This document shows, piece by piece, positions 57,233-64,000 of a stretch of DNA of 64,000 bases. Numbering within the stretch: the stretch's first letter is position 1; every line of letters begins with the position of its first letter. Below the pieces are notes generated by a model that saw only the letters and a program-made list of their open reading frames with translations, was not told the DNA's origin and did no database searches. The stretch spans positions 2,108,001 to 2,172,000 of the forward strand of contig JAVLRN010000009.1 of assembly GCA_032821775.1 (NCBI GenBank), in the 5' to 3' direction. The position numbers and the translations under genes are program-made. Origin of the DNA: Sanguinoderma infundibulare. Its lineage: Eukaryota > Basidiomycota > Agaricomycetes > Polyporales > Polyporaceae.

Positions 57233-57757
57233 CTATCGCCACAGATACGGCCTTCGAATAGTCTCCCAGGGAGACGTGGAGGGGCGCAAGTGCGTCGTCT
57301 CAGACGCACTCGTGCGTGGAGAGGTCGGCGAAGACGACTGTGCCGCACGGGAGGCGTTGAGGTAGCTCGTAACGGTCGTGAAGAATTTGAACCGGCGCAG
57401 ATCGCTCAACGCGTCGTTGTTGAGCATCCGAGTTTGCTCCAAATGCTCGCGGACTACCCGCATGCTGCTCTACCCTTGCACGAAGCTAACGTAGTGCTGG
57501 CACGCATAGCTGTGGAGATTCTGGGGGTTCAACGTGCTGGTGATCATTGCAAACTCGATTTCTTGTACCTTTTGGTCTGTGAGAACCCCGGGCAGGATGT
57601 CATCGAGGGCAGCGCGTGTGTCCCATGCCGCAAGCCCCCAGTCAGTCCAGAGGTCGGAGGAGCGGCAGACTCTGGGGTGGATGTGGTCCTTGTTAATGAA
57701 GAGAAACTGCTTGCACGTCCGGGGAGAACAGATGGCCTTGGAAAGGCCCTCGATATC
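57233..57757 (-). pseudogene. gene remnant interrupted by an in-frame TAG
   Basis: From 57757 down to 57233 one minus-strand frame reads as convincing protein: CKQFLFINKDHIHPRVCRSS, LWTDWGLAAWDTRAALDDIL, TDQKVQEIEFAMITSTLNPQ, HSYACQHYVSFVQG, then TAG at 57472-57470. It continues in the same frame with RVVREHLEQTRMLNNDALSD and FFTTVTSYLNASRAAQ. A TAG just before 57757 may be a splice acceptor. No intron neatly removes the inner stop. A separate minus-strand frame (57781-58152) nearby also looks partly coding. The family is unknown to me. The rest of 56987-58239 shows no other gene. Confidence 0.42.
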
Positions 57758-58239
57758 CTAGAAGACATGTTTCATGACCTCTAGCGGTAATACTGGCCAA
57801 AGGCTAAAGCGTCCCTCGCACCACTAGTCGAATTCCGTGCAGCCGCATGCTCAACGACGTGAGCGACCGGGGAGGTTCTAACACATCCATACTGTGGCCC
57901 CATCATAAGCAATGTAACGAGCTCCTCAGGAGACAGACCGGCGATTGACAGATGTCGTGACTCGTGAGGGTCTTGACGTCCATTTGAACGAACGACTTGA
58001 GGCCACTCCATCTTCTGGGGTTGATCGTTTAAAGCTGTAGAGTTCGAATATTGCTGTTGAGCATCTTGAAGGACTACACCTCGGTCACATGCGCGCGACG
58101 CGACGCGTGTGTGTGGTTGTGTTTGGTCCTCGCCACTCCTGTCGTTGAACATCGTGCGCGACGACCAGGTCGCTCAAACGTTCGACATTGACGTCCCGCT
58201 CACGACACCGACGAAGACCAGAACGACACCAACACCACA

Positions 58240-60755
58240 ATGTTCTCAAGGGGTTCAAGATTTCCGCCCGCCAAAGGTGAGCCGATTTGCTGTCTTTTAA
58301 TTGTCTCATGAGCTGAACTGGAACATGTTGATAGCTTCTGAAGTACCGGGTCCTGGAGCATACAACGCACAAGGTAACCACCGTGTAGAAGCATATCGCA
58401 TCCTCCGCGCTAACTTGTGCCAGATCCCGAATACGACGCATACAAGCGAGGCGCTTTCCTCGAGAAGACCAACCGTTTCGACGGAGACAAGCCGGACGAC
58501 GTACCTGGTAAGTGCTATACCTCTTTGCATTTTCCCCGGGCTTATTTGAGACATTTGAGGTCCCGGAGCGTACGAGACTGATGTCGCAAGCGGCCAGAAC
58601 AGACCACCAACCAGGACGTCAACCCATACTACGACTGACAGGCTAGCCGCGCTGCAACGTAAGCTGGAGGATCTGGAAAGGGTGCACGTGGAAGAAAAGA
58701 AAGCAGTGAGTCTGCAGTCATGTTGTTTCCCAAAGAGCAATGTCCCCAGCCCAGTCCAGCATCTTCTCGAGCAGGAACGCCTCAAGCTCGAGCTCAGCCA
58801 CGCACAACGGACCGCTGCCGAACAGACCGAACGTGCAGACAAGCTCAAGAAGCAGAACGACGCTCTCGATGCGCGCGTGCAAGAGCTGAAGAAAGCGAGC
58901 GCGAATGACCAGGGGGAGCTCCGTGACCTCCGCATCAAGCTCCGCACTAGCGAACACGAGCGTACGCAACTCACAGCAAAACAGGGGGACGTGGCAGAGG
59001 CTCGCAAAGCCGAGGCTAGGAGGAAGGACGAGCTGAGAGAGCGGGAGAGGAAGATTGCGGAGCTGGAGAAGGCGCTAGGGATGGAGAAGAAGAAGCGGGA
59101 GACGGTCGAGGCCAGGTTGGCGGAGGCCAAGGCAAAGACGGACGACCGGGTGCAGGAGGCACGCTCTGCTGCTGAGGACGCGACCAGTCAGCTGCTGGAA
59201 GCCCAAAAGGAGGCACAAGCCGCGCGTGAAGCACTGCAGCAAGTCGAGTCCCGCCGGGCGGACGCAGAGGAGGAGCTTGTCGCTCAGCTCGAACAACACC
59301 GGTATGCCCTCTCTCGTGTCGCACAAGAGTACGGCAAGCTCGCATCGACGACCATCGCGCTTTCGACACATCAGGGTGTCAAGCAGGAGGTTGCGGCACT
59401 CCAGCTGCGTAACAACAGGTTGGAACGCAAGCTTGCCAACAGCGATGGCCAAGTCGTGGAGCTCGCGAATCTGATCCGGCAGGTGAAGGAGGAGAACGCG
59501 TCCCTCGTCTCGCAGCTACGTGAGACCCAGGAAGAGACGAGTACTTATCGACAGGCACTTCGCGAGGCATCTAGCATGTCCACCGTGACCGCCGACGACG
59601 ACTTGCGTGCGCTCGAGGAATTGGCTTGGTCCGTTGCTGAAGATCAGCACACATCGGCTTGCGGCGCCGTCGATGCAGCTCGTGCGAACTTCGAGCTTTG
59701 GAGCTCCTTCGATCGTGTCCGGGCCGAAGCCATGTTATTCCATGCTTCGGTGCTCCACAAAGAAGGGAACGACACCCGGGCGCAGCTCGATCAGCTTGCG
59801 AAGCAGCTCTCCGAAGCTGAGGCCATCCGCACCCAGCTTTCCGAGTCTCTGCAACGTGCCCAGACCGAACACGCTGAGGCGCAACGCATGCTCGCCGAGT
59901 CTGCCGCATCTCTTGCCGAGTCCAACGCGCGCTCCGAGTCGTTCAAGAAGCAGCTCGACGTCGTCAAGGCGGAAGCGCAGGCCGACGTTGCGCGCGCCGA
60001 GCAGAGCTTGCAGCAAGAGAAACAGGCGAGCCAGCGATTGGCTGCGTCTCTCCATCAGGCGAAGCAGGCCGAGCAGTTCTTCCGTTCTGAGGTCGAGCAG
60101 TGAGTTGCATGCTTCAGTCTGAGGCGTCCGTTTCGTAACCAATGTCTTGGCAGGCTGAACTCCGACCTCGCCGAAGCGGAGAAGTACCAAGAGGCGTATA
60201 GCAACCTCCTGGCCGAGGTCGACCAGCTCGTTATCAAGAACGCCCTGGCTGAGGAAGAGGCTCAGCGGCTGAGCAAGTTCAACGCTGAGATCATCGGACA
60301 CAATAACCCCGCGCAGCGGATCATGTACGTTGACCGGATCCGGCGCGAGCTGCACGAAACGAAACAGGCGAGTTATAGTTTCCCTTGGCCGCAGCTGATG
60401 GAAACGTGAGTTAACGCCATCGCGTTTACAGCAACTCCTGCTCTCGACCCGCGACAGGGATGTCGCCTATGCCGACAATGACGACCTCCGCGCCGAGCTC
60501 GAGATGTACAAGTCCGTCGCCGTTCCTCAGGACGCCAAGCCGCGCACGACCATCACGAGAGTCGCGAGGCCGGCCGCCGCCGTGCCGGTGGAGCCCGAAG
60601 TCGTGTCTGAATCGGTCGCTACCTCTTCGCGCGGCTCGGAGCAGACGCAGAGGCTGTCTGCGGCGGCACGTTCGACGTCGACGAGCTCGAGGCTGCCGAG
60701 CTTGCCGGAGCTCCCGACGGGCGATGAGATGACTCTGGACGAGATCATGTGCTGA
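58240..60755 (+). CDS. SHIPPO/HMMR-like coiled-coil protein
   Basis: Exons 58240-58276, 58335-58373, 58424-58507, 58560-58705, 58760-60099, 60154-60367 and 60432-60755 give 727 residues. The N-terminus carries two PGPGAY-type elements (VPGPGAYNAQ and VPGPGAYETD), as in SHIPPO proteins of microtubule structures. A coiled coil of about 500 residues follows (ARVQELKKASANDQGELRDL region). The C-terminus has IIGHNNPAQRIMYVDRIRRE, matching the C-terminal segment of the hyaluronan-mediated motility receptor (HMMR), which binds spindle poles. In fungi the role is untested; a microtubule or spindle-pole role is an inference. The last intron needs a GC donor (CAG/GCGAGT) to keep QLLLSTRDRDVAYADNDDLR. 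Confidence 0.88.
60368..60431 (+). other. GC-AG intron in the SHIPPO/HMMR-like gene
   Basis: Donor ACAG/GCGAGT and acceptor TTTACAG keep frame and the conserved LLLSTRDRD run. An alternative GT donor at 60406 with acceptor 60457 also keeps frame, but would insert an unrelated peptide and drop LLLSTRDR. Confidence 0.6.
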
Positions 60756-61134
60756 TTTATGGTGGGACGCGCGATTTATGATGTTTGCATATACCCGTGT
60801 ATGATATACCTCGTTTCTTGATTATCCTCTTGCGCACAGTGTATCAATGTATGACACGGGTCAGGGTAGAACGCTCAAGACTTTTGGGCGCCTTGAAGGT
60901 TGCCGGCAATGTGGTCGGTGAGACAGCAAACGGTACGCCGGACCGTTCCAGATCCGCTCCACGGTTTTTTCATTGAACAATTTGGCCGTGCAAAGACAGG
61001 AAAGCAGTACAACTCGAAGCACCCGGGAAATGCTGATACGGGATACAAGTCAAGAGATACACGAATACAGTGGACGACGAAGTCACTACGGCGATATTCA
61101 TGCAAGGCGTGGACGAACACACGAACGCTTAGGA
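60756..61134. other. intergenic region between convergent genes
   Basis: It holds the 3' flanks of the coiled-coil gene and of the minus-strand gene ending at 61135. Nothing else seen. Confidence 0.45.
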
Positions 61135-62631
61135 TCACCGAACACTAGGTTGTGGGACGCGCGCTGCGCTTCCGTGGTTGAACTACGAAGAGGTCAGTCA
61201 AATATCACACGATCGGCACTGGGATAAACTGATACCTGAAGCATCCCCTCAGGGTTGTCCGCGGCTGCTGCTACCTCGCGATACTCCAGGTTGTCAAACC
61301 TGAGGCCGTAACTCACCCTGCTGCCGGCTGGAGCGCTGGGTGTTGTTGGCCCTATCAACGTTCGTCGAGGCACCTGCTTCGGCAGGAACGGCTACGGTGA
61401 TTTAGGAAGGACGTCAGCGGCGGCGCACGAAGACACCACAAACTACTTACACCAACAGTTACAGGGGCGGCGATTGCGTTCGTCGTTTTGGAGCGGCGAT
61501 ACCGTCGCTGTGCCACTCACTTGCGTAATACGGTCACAGATCAATATCCGGCAAAGGTCGAGGGCGGCGCGACGCACCCGCAATACGTGTGCCCGAGGGG
61601 TTGGGTTCTCGCGTGTCCGTCTGGGGGATTGACGGAGGGGAAGCGGAAGAGATACCGGTAAGTGCATTAGCTCCGGCGGTTGTTTCGAAGTCCGCAGACA
61701 CCTTGAGTGTCGCATACTGCGGCGAGGGGGCGCGAACCAGTCCTGATCCAACGCGCGGGAGGGTTTGAAATCCAAGCGCTGATGTTCGACTATTGTATGC
61801 TAACACCATGCTCACCAGTGGCACTGACGTGGAGAGTAGTCTCGAATCCAACCGGGGCCTCGGTTGAACGTTCTACCGCATGAATCTGTCAAAGTCGGGC
61901 TGTTCGAGAATATTGGATATTACCTCTATCGGTGGCGACCGCCTCCTGAGGGGCGTCAACAACATGGTTAATTTCCATGGAGCTGGCGTTCCCGTTGAGT
62001 TTCTCGGCTTCGGAAATCAGTTGGTCAATCGTTGCAGGAGGATGGTGCTGAGCAGCTTGGATTAACGTTACGTGATCCCCAGCCGAAAATTGTCTTACCG
62101 GATGTCGTGCCAGGTCAGAGCAATACTGGAATGATCAACATCAGGTGCGAGAATTCGTTGTTGAAGCAAAAATGACTGACTGTTACAAGTGTCAGATACT
62201 CCTTGCAAACTTTCTTGTATCTCCGGGCAGCGCGATATTTATTGACCGGATTTCGCATCACAGCGAGAGATTGCATTGGACCCAAGGACCCATGAGCCGT
62301 GTGCACGCTAAACAGGGTCAGTTAGGACTTCGCTTAGTCCATTGAGAATCCATATCCGCCCTCGCTTGGATGCTTACCGCGCCTCGACCTGACCAATCTG
62401 CGTAACTTGGGCAGAAGTCATGGAGGGTTGGTAATCATCCATGAGTTTCCGCCCCTCTTCGTACTTTTTCTCCGCTTCTTTCGTAATCTGAGCCGGCAAG
62501 ATCTCGTTGGCTATGCGGACGACAACTTGCGCGGTTGCCGTCACGACAACAGAGGGAATAGAGGGAATAGGGAGGGGAATCATCGCGAGCCTGAGGGGTC
62601 GGAGTGTCAGGGCAGCCCACGACCTTCTCAT
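61135..62631 (-). CDS. uncharacterised multi-exon gene
   Basis: Exon 1 (62378-62631) starts MRRSWAALTLRPLRLAMIP and contains VVRIANEILPAQITKEAEKK and YEEGRKLMDDYQPSMTSAQV. It splices to short exons RYKKVCKEYLTL and YCSDLARHP, then HHPPATIDQLISEAEKLNG and NHVVDAPQEAVATDR. ERSTEAPVGFETTLHVSAT and GLVRAPSPQYATLKVSADFE follow. The end reads VSYGLRFDNLEYREVAAAA and FNHGSAARVPQPSVR before TGA at 61135. The joining in the 61450-61580 interval is unresolved, because two frames compete. I do not know the family; the first exon suggests a short hydrophobic start and a helical domain. Confidence 0.55.
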
Positions 62632-63172
62632 GATATAGGGCCTTGGAGGATGATTTATAGTGCTGTAACAGGACTTTTGCCGGCCATGATTGCTCGCCGT
62701 CCCCCGGGAAGGGCACCGGTAACATGCCCTATGGGCGTTGCAAAGGGCAGTGGATGCCGCCTGCGAACGTTCAAGCAAAATTGGGCCGACCCTGAATTCA
62801 TAGTCGCTCCGGGAAACAGGATGGATGTCTGAGAGCGAGTCTTCGGGACCACCACGAGGAATGCGGAACGGACTCTAAGCAGAACGAACGTTGGAACGGC
62901 GAGGCTCGCCAAACCATCGGAGTCGGCAAAGGCCAGGTCGCGTGTCTGCAGCTGCTATCGAACCACTCACCGTATCGTGAACATTACTGACACCGGCACT
63001 AGAACCTTGACATGTCAGAAAAGTATACATGCACAAGGCCGAACCCTGCAAGGGCTGCGGATCACCTCAAACCTTCTCCAGCCTGAGGTTCGCTCCTCAA
63101 GCCCACATCGCTCTCCTGCCCATCTTCGCTCGCACGCTACGTTGAGACCAGGACACCACGTCTCTCATACAG
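62632..63172. other. divergent promoter region
   Basis: 541 bases between the uncharacterised minus-strand gene and the kinase-like gene at 63173. The minus-strand frame at 62655-62912 has no conserved texture. Confidence 0.4.
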
Positions 63173-64000
63173 ATGGAGAATCGTACTCAAGCTATACCAG
63201 GAGGCCTATTCGATGACGAACACTTTTGGCGAGACCACCAAGAATGGCTTGCAAAATCGGGCTACACGTTGCGTCCTCGCTATGGAAAGAACTGGGTACC
63301 GTCCTGGTTGATGTCCAAAAGAAATCCAGATGACTGCGAGGATGGACAGGCAACCATGGTGAGTGCGGCGGTATAATGCTCTTCTCCTATTGATGCTATA
63401 CATCTCGGAGTAGCGCACAGTGGTCATGGATGCTGTTCGCGACGCCGATGGACAGGTCGTTTCGCTGAAGAAGGTCAGCAAACGGGAGCACCCCCAAGAA
63501 GAGGAGATCATTCGTTACTTTTCGAGACTCCCCCGGGCAGACGACTCTTCCAATCACTCTGTCCCGGCCTATGCGGTCCTTCAATCCCCCTTAGACGAAA
63601 ACATTCTGTTCCTCATTATGCCATACCTCGTGCGCATAAACGACGTCAAATTCGCAACAATCGGAGAGGTTGTAGAGTGTCTCCGGCAGCTTTTCGAGGT
63701 ACGTCCTCCTCGTTCCACCTCCACGTAGTTCTTGGCAGTGACGATCATGCTTATCAGGGACTTCGCTTCATTCACCGCCATAACGTCGCACACTGGTGAG
63801 AGGAATCTCCTTTTTTTGAACTGAGTGGACCTTACGGTCTGGATCAGTGACATCCATGTCATGAACGTCATGATGGAGCCTGGGCCGCTGTTTTCGAGCC
63901 TACCGCATCCGACCGATCACCACAGAAGCTATCACGACTTCACAAAGAGGACGAAGCAATACACCCGCACGGGGCATCCCACCAGATATTATTATATCGA
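63173..64000 (+). CDS. kinase-like protein, cut by the window end
   Basis: Exons 63173-63358, 63414-63698, 63758-63795 and 63848 to the window end. The N-terminus LFDDEHFWRDHQEWLAKSGY is typical of a basidiomycete kinase-like family. VVMDAVRDADGQVVSLKKVS holds the putative ATP-site lysine. NILFLIMPYLVRI is the hinge. GLRFIHRHNVAHCDIHVMNV is the catalytic loop, with HCD in place of HRD and the Asn five residues on. The DFG part lies beyond the window. The acceptor at 63413 is chosen because only it keeps the conserved frame. Activity and substrate are unknown. Confidence 0.8.

Noticed and set aside
62655..62912. 85-codon minus-strand frame upstream of the uncharacterised gene
   Set aside because: No splice connection, no conserved pattern and biased composition.
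1..64000. CRISPR array, operon-like cluster, secondary-metabolite cluster or intact viral/transposon gene
   Set aside because: No spaced repeats, no polyketide or peptide synthetase, no reverse transcriptase or transposase motif was found in any frame I read.

Overview
The window is nuclear DNA of a filamentous basidiomycete, probably an agaricomycete. Genes are dense and lie on both strands. Almost every gene is broken by many introns of about 45-75 nt with fungal splice sites. Codon use is G/C-rich, and several proteins have the look of basidiomycete families: F-box proteins with a propeller-like tail, SHIPPO/HMMR-like coiled coils, an orphan 7-TM family and kinase-like proteins with an altered HRD motif. 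I rebuilt gene models by hand from splice sites, reading-frame continuity and family conservation. Exon lists are given in the entries, and the exon lengths of every full model sum to a multiple of three.

Left part (1-24 kb): a truncated Q-rich gene, an F-box gene, a DUF1771-Smr gene, a GH92 alpha-mannosidase, a mitochondrial-type peptidyl-tRNA hydrolase, a PAQR/HlyIII membrane receptor, a large low-complexity DUF6697-like gene, a UapA-like uric acid/xanthine permease, a short-chain dehydrogenase and a GH27 alpha-galactosidase.

Middle (24-45 kb): an NmrA-like 3' fragment, an Old Yellow Enzyme, a secretory-pathway FKBP divergent from ribosomal protein eL39, GET1, malate synthase, a divergent protein kinase, a stretch of decayed genes, a second SDR, an intron-containing tRNA-Lys(CUU), a 7-TM orphan, a small orphan gene and a Psr1-type NIF phosphatase.

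Right part (46-64 kb): a three-TM/coiled-coil protein, PAM16, RPA43, a 5'-less divergent calmodulin, a small gene with an internal tandem duplication, a TAG-interrupted gene remnant, a SHIPPO/HMMR-like coiled-coil gene, an uncharacterised minus-strand gene and a kinase-like gene cut by the window end.

I see no operon-like system, biosynthetic cluster, intact transposon or CRISPR. The gene set is mostly housekeeping and carbon/nitrogen utilisation. The oddities most worth checking are the divergent calmodulin copy lacking its first exon, the intragenic 379-bp duplication, two GC-AG introns, very small exons (11, 12 and 20 nt), a malate synthase without a standard peroxisomal tail, and several frameshifted or stop-interrupted gene relics.
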